DNA of 64,000 nucleotides from UBA4582 sp964228885 (GCA_964228885.1 CAXRCG010000203.1:15030-79029); one strand, 5' to 3'; shown: positions 8,885 through 18,075, counted from the stretch's first letter. The notes: generated by a model from the letters alone, not told the origin. Program-made: numbers and translations.

Positions 8885-10315
8885 TCAGCCGTTATTCTGG
8901 CGCCAGTTACCGTGAAAACCCACCGGAATGCGATGTTCCAACTGCGCTGTGGCAACGGGGCCTGCGTCTATATTTTTCGCATCCAGAATATGTAAAGCAC
9001 TGCGCTCACTTGGCAAATCTGTCACTACCGACAACAGATACCCATCACCTTCTGTCCCATCCTCTGCACGTGGCACAAAAACAGGTTCAGAAGTAAACGT
9101 GGTTTTGCGATCACCAAATGAATACTTTTTGGTTGTGCCGGTAGCATGATCAATATGCCCAATACAGTTATACATCGGGCCTTCGTCAGCATCGGGTGAG
9201 GCATAATAGCCGTGACGATATTCTCGAGTCGCATAACGAGGGTCGACAACCGGAAACTCTGATTTATTCTCGTCTATTTGCGAAGTACTAAAAGTTGGAG
9301 AACCCAGACTCATGTCGATCGTCCATCGGTTCAGCACAGCCTCCGTGTCTTCGGTCTCTTTGCCGTCCGCCGTCGGAAATAGTGGCGCATGGTCAAACTG
9401 ACAGCTGTCAACGAATATCTTGCCACCACTGTCGTAACCGTTCATGAAGTGAAACACAAAGAAAGGATCGCACTCGACCCATTGGATATTTTCAGCGGAA
9501 CCACCGACCCTCGGTAGAATCCCAATTGATGCTCCTTTTTCAGGTTCCCAGGCAAACGGCGGTTGACCCTGCATGGCACGATCCATACTGCCTGTTAGCG
9601 GAAAGATCGGAAAAAGGATGTAATTTTCGGTGACCACAAAATCATGCACCATCGCCGAGTAGGGCGTTGGTACAATGTAGGACTCCGTCAGCACACCCTC
9701 TTGATTTACCTTGTGGACTGCCACGTCTGCCTCGAAAGGACCTGTCGCCATATACGCAAAGAACACGAGTTCTCCATTCACTGGATCAAGCTTGGGATGC
9801 GCCGTCATGGCCGTGTTAAGTTTTCCTTGATAATCATGCGAGCCAATGGAATCTAGAGTGATCGGGTCAACTTGAAAGGGTCGATGACCTTCTTCGAGGA
9901 TAAGCAATTTACCGGCATGCCAAATACAAGCGGTGTTGGCCAAGCCTTCTTTGTCATTGAGCAAAAACTCAAGATATCCTTCTTCACAATTGAACGGATT
10001 CATTGGGTCTACCAACGCTCGCCCTTTCTCAGCTTCCAGCTTGAATTTGGCTGTTCGTATCCACTGGTTTCGATAAGCGACAGAACCGTTCTGAATATGA
10101 AAAGCATGTGTCATTCCGTCGCCGGCAAACAGGTGATAATCACCCCGCGGTGTAAACTGAACATTAGGACCATTGCGATAAAAGGAGCCGCTCAAACAGT
10201 CAGGGACCTTTCCCGTCAGTGGCAAGCTATCAAAAGCAAACTCATGTCTGATTGGCGCATAAGCACCCTGTAAGAACGGGTTGTCGGGTAACTCAAGTTT
10301 CGTGGCTGTTGTCAT
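8885..10315 (-). CDS. Carotenoid cleavage oxygenase family protein, paralogue 1
   Basis: A 476-residue member of the RPE65/lignostilbene dioxygenase family, which cleaves a conjugated double bond in apocarotenoids or stilbenes to give two carbonyl products. The four iron-binding histidines are visible in order: AHPKLD, MVHDFV, FHFMNG and the C-terminal GFHGNW. Full length for the family. The ATG has GAGAG upstream. It lies upstream of a PhyH-like gene on the same strand with 143 bp between. A second family member is at 26.1-27.5 kb. No carotenoid synthesis genes are in the window, so external or dietary substrates are likely (inference). Confidence 0.94.
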   Translation of the reverse strand: MTTATKLELPDNPFLQGAYAPIRHEFAFDSLPLTGKVPDCLSGSFYRNGPNVQFTPRGDYHLFAGDGMTHAFHIQNGSVAYRNQWIRTAKFKLEAEKGRALVDPMNPFNCEEGYLEFLLNDKEGLANTACIWHAGKLLILEEGHRPFQVDPITLDSIGSHDYQGKLNTAMTAHPKLDPVNGELVFFAYMATGPFEADVAVHKVNQEGVLTESYIVPTPYSAMVHDFVVTENYILFPIFPLTGSMDRAMQGQPPFAWEPEKGASIGILPRVGGSAENIQWVECDPFFVFHFMNGYDSGGKIFVDSCQFDHAPLFPTADGKETEDTEAVLNRWTIDMSLGSPTFSTSQIDENKSEFPVVDPRYATREYRHGYYASPDADEGPMYNCIGHIDHATGTTKKYSFGDRKTTFTSEPVFVPRAEDGTEGDGYLLSVVTDLPSERSALHILDAKNIDAGPVATAQLEHRIPVGFHGNWRQNNG

Positions 10316-10458
10316 CGTTTTCTCTCATGTAACGCTATCATTTTAAACCTTGAATTCTTCTATCACCCGCACAGTGTTCTATTCAATCAGTCGGAACAAG
10401 TATTGAAAGGACAGCCGCTGCAAGACCAATCGGCGCAGATATCTTGAAGAAACGGCAT

Positions 10459-11490
10459 TTATCTTGCGGCCAACTCATCGTCTGTCCAGCCTACCATTTT
10501 CAACTGAGCGGCATTCAGCTTAGGAACAGGAGGGAGTGTATATTTTTCCTTTATTCCCGGCGCGGAAACCTCCGGAAATTTGTCAGCATTAACCCAAACA
10601 TCGCTCCAATTAGTTGTCGAGGTGAGCTTTGACACTGCCGCCTTCCGACGCGAAATAACGTCTTCGTTAGATTTAGATCGCGGCATCATACAAATTAAAC
10701 TGATTGCCCGGATCAGGGCATTTTTGTCTGGCGCCACAGCGTCAGCATTCGTCGGCGGGCTACTACAATGGATCGTGCGCGAATCCCAGAGAAGCAAATC
10801 ACCAGCCTCCATATGACACGTAATCGGATTTGAGTCGGCAAGCAGCGGATCATTATTAGGAAACCGAAAGTGATCAATTTGGGCGGGAATTCTTGCCAAG
10901 CGCTCGGTATACAACTCAGATATTTGATCATGCATCATGTGACTGCCGGGGATAACAACGTTACCGCCCGTATTCGGTGTTGTGGGTAAAAGATTAACCA
11001 GTCCCTGCACGCACTGCTTACCGGGCCTACCGAGAGGATGCTGGTCTATGTGCAACCATGAACCTCCGAGCCCAGTTTTCCATTCAGGATTAAAACTCCA
11101 AGGTCGCCAGAGACTGACACCGTCAAAGCTGACAAGCAAATCTTCGGTATCCCAAACCGCCGCGAAAGATTGCCTAACATTTGGCACATCTCGGATATAC
11201 CACTGAGCTTCACATTGACCTATGCCGTGACCAGGTAAAATGCCACCGTGCACAGCCGTCGGCCAACGATCGTTGTCCCAGGTATTAGGGTCATATCTGT
11301 CTATCCCTGTGCCAAGCGCTTCAAGATAGTCCCAAAGTTTAGCAACCGCGATCGCAGCTTCGTCATTCGTCAACGCGTTGGCAATGACCACATAACCCTG
11401 CTCATCCAGATAATCGATACTTTCTTGAGAACCTGGCAGGAAACGAGGTACGTGCTGATAGGTAATTGGTAGATCGCTATTTTCTGGCAT
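10459..11490 (-). CDS. PhyH-family dioxygenase, long divergent form
   Basis: A 343-residue phytanoyl-CoA dioxygenase-like protein, longer than and only distantly similar to the 264-residue group in this window. The ligand motif is His147-x-Asp149 in LHIDQHPLG, with a distal His in the WDSRTIHCSS segment. The ATG at 11490 has GAGTGG upstream; a TTG two codons earlier is in frame but less convincing. A 12-bp perfect palindrome lies 26 bp upstream of the start and could be an operator. It is downstream of nothing on its strand and upstream of the carotenoid oxygenase, so the two may be cotranscribed. The substrate is unknown. Confidence 0.88.
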   Translation of the reverse strand: MPENSDLPITYQHVPRFLPGSQESIDYLDEQGYVVIANALTNDEAAIAVAKLWDYLEALGTGIDRYDPNTWDNDRWPTAVHGGILPGHGIGQCEAQWYIRDVPNVRQSFAAVWDTEDLLVSFDGVSLWRPWSFNPEWKTGLGGSWLHIDQHPLGRPGKQCVQGLVNLLPTTPNTGGNVVIPGSHMMHDQISELYTERLARIPAQIDHFRFPNNDPLLADSNPITCHMEAGDLLLWDSRTIHCSSPPTNADAVAPDKNALIRAISLICMMPRSKSNEDVISRRKAAVSKLTSTTNWSDVWVNADKFPEVSAPGIKEKYTLPPVPKLNAAQLKMVGWTDDELAAR

Positions 11491-11883
11491 TATCAACCAC
11501 TCAAATTAGTTACGAATACTCGAGTATAAATACAACGACGTGCTGATTTCCACATCAAGTGGGAAATTACTGCACTTAGCCTAGTGGTGCTCGTGCTTAG
11601 CTGACACCGGCGTCACAATTTAACCAGACAGGCTTTGCGAAGAAATGGCTTCAGCCGCGCTCAGAGCGATTCACCTTATGATTCATTAGAAAGGTTTGAT
11701 AAAACCCTGTTCCTCACACCGGTGCCTGCCGCACCGAATATTCTGTGCGAGCGCGTACAGAGGAATCAAAGGGAAAACCACTGGTGCTCTTTCCACGTGA
11801 AGGCCTAAACAGAGACAAGTGAATGTGCAACTTTCCAGAGGCCAAGGACTCATCTATCACGGTAAAGAGATCGTAAAAGTGGC
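11491..11883. other. Intergenic region between divergent PhyH gene and ubiG
   Basis: No coding frame was convincing in these 393 bases. They must hold the promoters of the PhyH-like gene (minus) and of ubiG-coq7 (plus). The only clear element is the 12-bp palindrome reported separately. Confidence 0.6.
11516..11527. promoter_or_regulatory. 12-bp palindrome, possible operator
   Basis: ATACTCGAGTAT is a perfect inverted repeat beginning 26 bp upstream of the PhyH-like start codon at 11490, a position where a repressor or activator could act. No matching copy was seen elsewhere in the window. Confidence 0.3.
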
Positions 11884-12609
11884 ATGAATCAGCTCGATCA
11901 CACTACCGTAGATTTAATTGAAGCAGAAAAATTTAATCGCCAAGCAGAGCATTGGTGGGATCCCGAGGGCCCCATGTGGCCTCTGCATCGCCTGAACGCC
12001 CTTCGCGCGCCCTTCGTTACAGGAAAGGTGCTAGCACACACAAAACAGAACACCCTCGATGGTCTTCGCGTACTCGACATCGGATGCGGCGCTGGGTTGC
12101 TTTCAGAACAGATGGCAAAAGTTGGTGCGTGCGTTACCGGCGTTGATATCGCTGAGAAGAATATCAACATAGCGAGGCAGCATGCATTATCTGAGGGTTT
12201 AGATATCGACTACCGGCAAGGCTCTGTTGAAGACCTAGATACTGATCAGGCATTCGATGTCGTGCTGAATATGGAGGTCGTGGAACATGTTGCTAACTTG
12301 CCACTGTTCATGCAGCAAGCCTGTGCACTAACCCGAAATGGTGGCCTTATGTTCGTCGCAACCATCAATCGTACTTGGTACTCATGGCTAACAACGATCC
12401 TAGGTGCTGAGTACCTCCTGCGATGGCTTCCGCGAGGGACACACACGTGGCAGCGCTACGTCACCCCGGAAGAAACCACAGACAGTCTTGAACGCGGTGG
12501 ACTTGATGTGCGGTCAAAAACTGGCGTAGGCATGAACCCATTTAGACGCTGTCTTTATACCACCGATAATATGCGCGCCAACTACATGATGGTCGCGATC
12601 AAACGCTGA
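11884..12609 (+). CDS. ubiG: Ubiquinone biosynthesis O-methyltransferase UbiG
   Basis: A 241-residue SAM-dependent methyltransferase that carries out both O-methylations in ubiquinone synthesis. The N-terminal signature (AEKFNRQAEHWWDPEG, then PLHRLN) is typical of UbiG and separates it from generic methyltransferases. The SAM-binding motif VLDIGCGAGLLSEQMA is near residues 61-76, and motif VVEHV near 132 is present. Its TGA overlaps the ATG of coq7 by one base (TGATG), so the two are translationally coupled and work on the same ring. It acts at the inner face of the cytoplasmic membrane. Confidence 0.95.
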   Translation: MNQLDHTTVDLIEAEKFNRQAEHWWDPEGPMWPLHRLNALRAPFVTGKVLAHTKQNTLDGLRVLDIGCGAGLLSEQMAKVGACVTGVDIAEKNINIARQHALSEGLDIDYRQGSVEDLDTDQAFDVVLNMEVVEHVANLPLFMQQACALTRNGGLMFVATINRTWYSWLTTILGAEYLLRWLPRGTHTWQRYVTPEETTDSLERGGLDVRSKTGVGMNPFRRCLYTTDNMRANYMMVAIKR

Positions 12610-13139
12610 TGGCAGATTCCTCTCATGACTTTTCTCGCTGGCTCGAAGGTGAGCTTCGATCAGATCACGCAGGCGAAACTGGCGCGGTGTGGATTTATAA
12701 AGGCGTGCTTGCGGCAAGACCCAAGCAGCAGCTGAGGCAGTTTTGTGAAAGACATCTTCAGACCGAAGAAGCACACCTCTCGAAGATGAAAGCGCTGCTA
12801 CCGCCTCGCGCTCATAGCGCCCTACTACCACTGTGGCGAATCGCTGGATTCTTGACCGGTTTCCTACCCGCATGCTTCGGCCAAAATGCCGTTTACCACA
12901 CGATCACTGCGGTTGAGAGTTTCGTTCAAACTCACTATGAACAACAAATTTCCCACCCGGCATTAATTTCCGCACCTGCTATCAGGGCGACCCTCGAAGC
13001 CTGTTTGCGGGATGAAATACACCACAAAGACGAAGCTGCGAACTTGGCAGGCCCCTCGAAAAACCTTGTTACCGACGCATGGTGCTGGCTTGTCGGCGCC
13101 GGCTCAAAGTGGGCCGTGCAACTCGCCAGAATGCTTTAG
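12609..13139 (+). CDS. coq7: Demethoxyubiquinone hydroxylase, COQ7 family
   Basis: A 176-residue di-iron carboxylate hydroxylase that adds the last ring hydroxyl in ubiquinone synthesis, replacing the flavin-dependent UbiF of E. coli. Ligand motifs are present: Glu23 in HAGETGA, Glu53-x-x-His56 in TEEAH, a Glu in TAVESF and a C-terminal ExxH in DEIHHK. The short bacterial form lacks a mitochondrial leader. It overlaps ubiG by one base. The pairing of ubiG with coq7 supports a proteobacterial genome with aerobic ubiquinone metabolism. Confidence 0.94.
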   Translation: MADSSHDFSRWLEGELRSDHAGETGAVWIYKGVLAARPKQQLRQFCERHLQTEEAHLSKMKALLPPRAHSALLPLWRIAGFLTGFLPACFGQNAVYHTITAVESFVQTHYEQQISHPALISAPAIRATLEACLRDEIHHKDEAANLAGPSKNLVTDAWCWLVGAGSKWAVQLARML

Positions 13140-13289
13140 CTACAGAGATTTCGCCCGTCACTAAGACTGGCCCTCGCAAAACCACGCGCACAGGTTCCAC
13201 CAACCTTACTCCGAGTCAAATCGCTACGAACGTGATCCACACACATTGTCTTTACGTAGAACCTTTCAAATCGACAAATCAACACCACG

Positions 13290-13427
13290 ATGGAACTCCT
13301 CACCGCTCTACTCATTGCGCTAGTTACGACGCTTGCCCTCATCAAAGCATTCTCTCGAAGTCGAGCAAAGGCTCCCACTCCTCGGCGCAACTGCATCCGA
13401 GCGACAAATGAAGATGAAGAATTCTAA
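13290..13427 (+). CDS. Possible 45-residue single-pass membrane microprotein
   Basis: A short frame from ATG 13290 encodes a hydrophobic N-terminal helix (about residues 2-19, rich in Leu, Ile, Ala and Thr), then a basic stretch (FSRSRAK...PRR) and an acidic tail (NEDEEF). This is a typical membrane-anchor layout with the positive-inside rule obeyed. There is no clear Shine-Dalgarno sequence. Other frames here are not convincing. It lies between coq7 and folE in a stretch otherwise without genes. It could be a real microprotein or chance; conservation would decide. Confidence 0.33.
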   Translation: MELLTALLIALVTTLALIKAFSRSRAKAPTPRRNCIRATNEDEEF

Positions 13428-13756
13428 TCACGTTTCTGATCTGACTTCTTTGCGTTCCCCTCACCTTAAGTTTTCAACATCAAACGAACATGCTTATTTT
13501 CTTCAATCACGCGTGAGGCGGAAAAGCCGCGAGCGCAGCGGAAACATTCATTGCGCTGGCTTCAGAATTACCGCTTCGCGAAAAATAGAAAAGTTGCTTA
13601 ATGAGCAACCACCGCCTTTAACAGGCAACTCTTGTGCATCGGTAAGAATTCTTTTAAGCATGCGGTTGTCGAGAACAGGCGCATGATGCCGCTGTTGGCT
13701 GTGGAAATATCTCTCGCTTTGCTTTCTCGGCGCTCCTTAGACCGGGACAATGTTTA
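13428..13756. other. Non-coding interval between coq7 side and folE terminator
   Basis: I see no convincing gene or site in this interval. Open frames here have no ribosome binding site and no recognisable sequence. Confidence 0.5.
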
Positions 13757-13789
13757 GAAAAAAAAGGCACAAGCATTGCGCAAGTGCCT
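13757..13789 (-). terminator. Rho-independent terminator of folE
   Basis: Read on the minus strand, AGGCAC and GTGCCT form a 6-bp stem around a 13-nt loop with some internal pairing, followed at once by a run of eight T. It sits 34 bp after the folE stop codon and has the right orientation. Confidence 0.75.
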
Positions 13790-13822
13790 GGAACAAAATG
13801 GTGCTACGCACCCTCGCTACAT

Positions 13823-14512
13823 TTATTTCAAAAACTCAGCACGCATGCTCTTATCTTCTTTGAATTGCCCGCCAAGCGCCGTGGTTTGCGTTGATGAGTT
13901 TGTATCCATTACACCACGCGATTTTACGCAGTAATGAGTCGCATCAATTGTCACCGCGACGTCGTCGGTTTCAAGTAACGTCTGTAACGCCACCAGTATT
14001 TGTTGGGTTAGACGTTCTTGAACCTGTGGCCGTTGCGCAAAAAAACGTACAATTCGGTTTATCTTAGACAACCCAATGATCTTGTTAGTCGGGATATAAG
14101 CGACCCTTGAGGCGCCATCGATCGTCACAAAATGGTGTTCGCATGTGCTGATCACGCTTATGTTGTCGACTTTCACCATTTCCTCAACGCCCATCTTATT
14201 GTCAATAACTGAGATTTTGGGAAAGTTACTGTAGTCCAAACCACCAAACAGCTCGTCAACATACATTTTAGCTATTCGGTGTGGCGTTTCCGTAAGGCTG
14301 TCATCTTGCAGGTCCAGCCCTAGAGTCGTCACGATATCCTTCATCGACTCTCTAATCCGGCTGTATTTTTCGTCCCGCGTTAATCCATTTTCGATCATCG
14401 GCGTCTCAAGTCCATGTTCGACCAATGCTGCTTTGACCAGTTTTGCCTCCGGTGAACAATCACCAGGCAGAAGATAGGCACTCCTTCCGAAACTCTCTGC
14501 AATAACACTCAT
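13823..14512 (-). CDS. folE: GTP cyclohydrolase I
   Basis: A 229-residue enzyme that converts GTP to dihydroneopterin triphosphate, the first step to folate and tetrahydrobiopterin-type cofactors. The zinc site is visible as Cys-Glu-His-His in STCEHHF and a second Cys in THYCVKSRG. The signature SKINRIVRFFAQRPQVQERL is intact. There is an N-terminal extension of roughly 30-40 residues before the catalytic domain, as in many bacterial FolE1 proteins. It is a single gene with its own terminator. Because it is zinc-dependent FolE1, this copy would be expected to fail under severe zinc limitation (family knowledge). Confidence 0.96.
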   Translation of the reverse strand: MSVIAESFGRSAYLLPGDCSPEAKLVKAALVEHGLETPMIENGLTRDEKYSRIRESMKDIVTTLGLDLQDDSLTETPHRIAKMYVDELFGGLDYSNFPKISVIDNKMGVEEMVKVDNISVISTCEHHFVTIDGASRVAYIPTNKIIGLSKINRIVRFFAQRPQVQERLTQQILVALQTLLETDDVAVTIDATHYCVKSRGVMDTNSSTQTTALGGQFKEDKSMRAEFLK

Positions 14513-14899
14513 AAGCTTTCCTTATTTGTCTTGATTTTTATTAACTGATATATCTGTTACGCCACTCATCAAAAAAAAGATCATAATAATCATTGATAAT
14601 TCATTCGAAGCGCAGCGCGCTGGCGCTGATTTGCAGGCAAGGGTATGCATGAAATCATTGCGGTTTTTGTACACGAAAAGTAGTTAATCTAGGATGGTTA
14701 GCCCATCAGACTAAGTTAATTTGACCAGGCTAGGGTAGGCGATCAACAACGTTTTAAAGACCTTCAGAAACATGCCCTATCATTTTTACAATCACATCGC
14801 GAATCATACTCGATGAATAACCACAACCAAGCCGCTGCCTAAGAATACGCTACATGAATTGAACCGCCAAGATTGGTTGTTGAAATTTCGCCTAAAAGA
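14513..14899. other. Intergenic region upstream of folE
   Basis: These 387 bases hold the folE promoter region. About 65-95 bp upstream of the folE start there is an AT-rich stretch with ATAATCATTGATAAT, loosely like a Fur-type or Zur-type repeat, but it does not match well enough to call. No gene is seen. Confidence 0.5.
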
Positions 14900-16105
14900 C
14901 TATTGGAGAGCCCCGCTATTGGCAGCAGTTAGCGCACGCAGAAAGTTCCGTCCCCAGATCTTGCCAACGTCCTCTTCAGAGTAACCTCGTTGCAACAAAC
15001 CGACAGTAACATTTAGCGCATCGCTAGACTCATTAAAAGATTTCATTCCACCCCCGTGGTTAAAATCAGTTCCGATGCCGACATGATCTATACCGATTCG
15101 ATCAACAAGGTAATCGATATGATCAATAAGACTGTCCATTTTACCTGGTCCCAGCAAACGGCTGACATTATCCGTGAAAGCTGTTTTTTCTTCTGGATCT
15201 TTAATTTCCCAGTACAGTTCAAAGGGATATAGGTAGGTTTCAGGCAGTTTCGCGTTTTCTCTTGCGACTCGAATTGCTTCAATCAGCCTGTCATCTGTCG
15301 TGTCATAAAGGTAGCCCCTAAAAGGTGTAACATGCACCACGCCACCATTCTCACCTATTCGATCAATCTCTTCGTCGGACAAATTCCGACTAACATCGCA
15401 AAGCGCTCTGACGTTGGAGTGACTCGCAATCACTGGGGCTTCGCTAATATCAAGAGCTTGCAACGTTGCATTTTTCGATAGTTGGCAAACATCTAACAAA
15501 CCACCCAGACGATTGATATGCCTTATCGCCTGACGACCGAGACTAGACAACCCACCATGTTCCTCTACAGCTTCATGTTTTCCCGTGACAGCACTAAAGT
15601 CGGGCCTAGATGAGTCAGCACAATCATTATGACCAATATGAGTCAGCGCAAAAACACGGCAGCCCGCTTCGTAATACTCATCCAGACCAGCAATATTCTT
15701 ACCTATTATCTGAGTATTTTGAAAACCTAAAATGAGCGAACGCTTTCCCTCGGCTTTCGCAGCCTCGACCTCTTCCGCGGAATGAGAAAAAACCAAATTG
15801 TTCGCAGTATCTGCAACAAGCGCTCGCACGGCGGCCAGTTTCCGCTCTGCTCGTCGTCTCGCTTTTTGATATCCGAGCTCGTTGCGCGGGAGGGGGCCGG
15901 ATGCAACCGCCATTACCACAGCATCCACGCCGCCGATTTGCATTTTATCTGGCGCTACCTTAGAACGACCGTCGATGCCGACATATGCTGATTCACGCCC
16001 TGGTATCTCTATATCGGCGTGCGCATCGATGACTATCGAATTGGCGTGGATGCACTTCGCTCGAGATCGCTCTTGGTCAGTAGCGGGAGTATCGACTCTT
16101 GACAT
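14900..16105 (-). CDS. Membrane dipeptidase family (peptidase M19)
   Basis: A 401-residue zinc dipeptidase of the renal dipeptidase family. Metal-binding segments are visible: IDAHAD near residues 27-32 (HxD), a mid-protein ALTHIGHND, IASHSN and the C-terminal IGTDFNHGGG. Such enzymes hydrolyse a wide range of dipeptides, sometimes with D-residues at the C-terminal position. The ATG at 16105 has AGAGGGAA upstream; an in-frame ATG ten codons earlier lacks this. No signal peptide is seen, so it is probably cytosolic. It fits with the S9, M24 and POT peptide genes in the window. It stands alone, with the microprotein operon upstream. Confidence 0.92.
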   Translation of the reverse strand: MSRVDTPATDQERSRAKCIHANSIVIDAHADIEIPGRESAYVGIDGRSKVAPDKMQIGGVDAVVMAVASGPLPRNELGYQKARRRAERKLAAVRALVADTANNLVFSHSAEEVEAAKAEGKRSLILGFQNTQIIGKNIAGLDEYYEAGCRVFALTHIGHNDCADSSRPDFSAVTGKHEAVEEHGGLSSLGRQAIRHINRLGGLLDVCQLSKNATLQALDISEAPVIASHSNVRALCDVSRNLSDEEIDRIGENGGVVHVTPFRGYLYDTTDDRLIEAIRVARENAKLPETYLYPFELYWEIKDPEEKTAFTDNVSRLLGPGKMDSLIDHIDYLVDRIGIDHVGIGTDFNHGGGMKSFNESSDALNVTVGLLQRGYSEEDVGKIWGRNFLRALTAANSGALQ

Positions 16106-16282
16106 GACATGTTCCCTCTTTTTCTCAAAATGCAAAGATTTTGTTTTTGAAGGAATCTATTCTAGCTGGAATAAAGTCTAGCGGTAAACGGGGAACCCTA
16201 CCTCGGTTAGAGCAAACATTGAATGCGTAATCGCCGACGCCTTTGTTTCCACTGAGATCGGGGAAACAAAAGCATCGGGTTT

Positions 16283-16429
16283 CTAATTGATCACACCATC
16301 ATCGCTTCTCCTGGCAGCCTTTTGCTGAGAAGGCTCACCAAAGCTGAATTCCATAACTGTCAGGGCGAGGCCTATAGACAATAAAATAAACACAAAAACA
16401 GCCACGTATAACAAATTTTCAGCAATCAT
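16283..16429 (-). CDS. 48-residue membrane microprotein (third gene of operon)
   Basis: A frame too short for ordinary gene callers. The product begins MIAENLLYVAVFVFILL, a single transmembrane helix over about residues 4-25, followed by a polar tail with a basic KAARRSDD segment, so the tail is probably cytoplasmic. Its ATG overlaps the stop codon of the 60-residue gene upstream by one base (TAATG), a strong sign of translational coupling. I do not recognise the family. Its position makes it part of a three-gene set of small membrane proteins that may form one complex. Confidence 0.68.
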   Translation of the reverse strand: MIAENLLYVAVFVFILLSIGLALTVMEFSFGEPSQQKAARRSDDGVIN

Positions 16430-16611
16430 TATTGGTTCATCCTGTTGGCGAGGCTAGACAATTTAAAATAAATCCCGAAGGCGAGAATGGATGGCACCCA
16501 AATGGCGGTGAACAACCCTTCTGTTTGGTAACCCTCGAACCAAAGCAGACCTGAGACCGCAAAAGACACTGCTACTGCGAGCAGGATGAATAAGTCGGAC
16601 AGTTTAAACAT
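16429..16611 (-). CDS. 60-residue two-helix membrane protein (second gene of operon)
   Basis: Two hydrophobic segments are seen, about residues 5-24 and 33-50, joined by a short loop with WFEGYQTEG. The ATG is preceded by GGGAGAAAAC, a strong ribosome binding site. Its stop overlaps the start of the 48-residue gene by one base. There are no enzymatic motifs and I do not recognise it. Compact size, paired helices and coupling to another microprotein suggest a subunit or accessory factor of a membrane complex rather than a free enzyme. Confidence 0.72.
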   Translation of the reverse strand: MFKLSDLFILLAVAVSFAVSGLLWFEGYQTEGLFTAIWVPSILAFGIYFKLSSLANRMNQ

Positions 16612-16669
16612 GTTTTCTCCCTTATTTGATCAGTGGTGTTAAGCCGGTTAATGTTCCGGATGATTACCT

Positions 16670-16933
16670 CTAGTTTTGATGAAACCCTACGGCCGCAGAC
16701 AATAGCCCGGCAATCGTCACGGAGGCTGGAATACGCATACCAACGACGCCAAAGACATCAATCATCGAGGGTACTATTCCGAGGAGTCCAAGCGGAAGCC
16801 ACAGAAAGAATGGCGCCGCGATCGCGACGCCAAACCAACCAGCGATAAGAAAAAATCGACGGTTCCCAACCGTTTCATTTTTGTGACTGGATCCCGAAGC
16901 GCGCGCTCTAACGATATTTATCTCTTCTTCCAT
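16670..16933 (-). CDS. 87-residue two-helix membrane protein (first gene of operon)
   Basis: The start at 16933 has GCGGAG upstream and gives MEEEINIVRARASG as a polar N-terminus. Two hydrophobic segments follow, about residues 28-52 (FFLIAGWFGVAIAAPFFLW) and 60-83. Tryptophan, proline and glycine are frequent in the first segment. It lies 58 bp upstream of the 60-residue gene on the same strand. I do not recognise the family. Together with its two neighbours it forms a compact operon of unknown function. Confidence 0.7.
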   Translation of the reverse strand: MEEEINIVRARASGSSHKNETVGNRRFFLIAGWFGVAIAAPFFLWLPLGLLGIVPSMIDVFGVVGMRIPASVTIAGLLSAAVGFHQN

Positions 16934-17238
16934 TTTTCTCCGCAAATTTTGCGCTCAATTGACATCGGCGATAATCGCTGTGTCACAGAAGATATACGAA
17001 GACAGTGCACCGACGGTTCACAATGCATTGATCCTGACACCATTACGTTTTACCAAGCGCGGAGCTAACGAGTGATTGACGGCGGGGAGAATAGGTAACT
17101 GCAGATTCGAAACTTGCGCTGTAGGTCTTTCTAAAACGCAACGCTCACATCAATGCGAGCGACCAAATCGGACAACTATTAAGAAAATATTAATCGTTTG
17201 AGGTTTAGACGTTTCGATCTCTTCAAGCGAACACATGT
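16934..17238. other. Intergenic region upstream of microprotein operon
   Basis: Presumed promoter region of the three-gene operon. I see no further gene and no clear operator. Confidence 0.5.
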
Positions 17239-17430
17239 TTATTCGTGATCGGTTCGCACTTGCAGCATCAACACGCCATCTAGGTTTTCGGATAGTGCAA
17301 ATTCAATAGGACGGCAACAGACCTGACAATCCTCCACATATTGCGTATCTGCTTCACCCGGGTCGATCAAGACGCCAATTGACTCTCCGCAATAAGGACA
17401 TTGAATATCACGCTCTTCAAGCACAGACAT
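17239..17430 (-). CDS. CPXCG motif small zinc-ribbon protein
   Basis: A 63-residue protein with two cysteine pairs: CPYC at residues 11-14 and a CQVC pair (followed by a further Cys) near 36-39, so a zinc ribbon. The remainder is acidic. It belongs to the CPXCG-motif cysteine-rich family found widely in Proteobacteria with no established function. It starts only 4 bp after the stop of the MAPEG-like gene upstream, so it is cotranscribed with it. Confidence 0.88.
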   Translation of the reverse strand: MSVLEERDIQCPYCGESIGVLIDPGEADTQYVEDCQVCCRPIEFALSENLDGVLMLQVRTDHE

Positions 17431-17434
17431 TCCG

Positions 17435-17872
17435 CTAGCCGACTAGACTCACGGCACCATTGACCGCCATGACTGCTAGCATTAGTGAACCTAACAGAAA
17501 CAAGCCAAACCTTGGCAGCACAGGATTAACGGTTGATTGAACGATGCTGTGAATCACTCGAAGAGCGACATAACCCCAAGCAAGATAAAGGTTCAACCCT
17601 TCTCCAAGCCCAGCCATCGCGAGCACCAACGCGCAGGCGTAAAATATCGTAGGCTGTTCTAACAGGTGGTTATAGTTATCCGCTTTCCACTGGATTTCCT
17701 TAGGCAACTGCGCGGCGAGCTGGTCTGTTCGTTGAGCTGCTTCAGGTCCAAGGTTGGCCGCAGCAATCGCCGGTAGGCGCAGCGCAATCATCCAAACCAT
17801 CTGAACCAGCGTCCAGATGACGAGACATAATATTGGTAACAATATCGGTGAAGAAGAAAGTAGTGAATTCAT
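17435..17872 (-). CDS. MAPEG family integral membrane protein
   Basis: A 145-residue protein with four hydrophobic segments typical of the MAPEG family (membrane-associated proteins in eicosanoid and glutathione metabolism). The segment NYNHLLEQPTIFYACALVLA near residues 66-85 is the most family-like, with the conserved Asn/Glu/Pro pattern. Eukaryotic members are glutathione transferases or peroxidases; bacterial ones are mostly uncharacterised. The start at 17872 has GGAGGGAA upstream; an upstream in-frame extension of 19 codons lacks this. It overlaps nothing and is followed closely by the zinc-ribbon gene. Confidence 0.85.
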   Translation of the reverse strand: MNSLLSSSPILLPILCLVIWTLVQMVWMIALRLPAIAAANLGPEAAQRTDQLAAQLPKEIQWKADNYNHLLEQPTIFYACALVLAMAGLGEGLNLYLAWGYVALRVIHSIVQSTVNPVLPRFGLFLLGSLMLAVMAVNGAVSLVG

Positions 17873-18075
17873 AGTATTCCCTCCGAAGTTCAAATGCAGC
17901 AAAAGTTGAAATGGGCGCATGAATAGCATGCACTATAACCCACTGACATGTACAAACTTTATTCAGGTCTCTTTAATCTGGGATAAAGGGCTCACATCCA
18001 GGGGGACTATTCGACTGGGTGTTACTTCGCGGTGCGCCGCCGTTGCAACAAACCACTACCGACCTAACCCAACGT

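Noticed and set aside
14560..14620. Possible Fur or Zur box upstream of folE
   Set aside because: The AT-rich ATAATCATTGATAAT stretch does not form a good inverted repeat and fits either consensus poorly.
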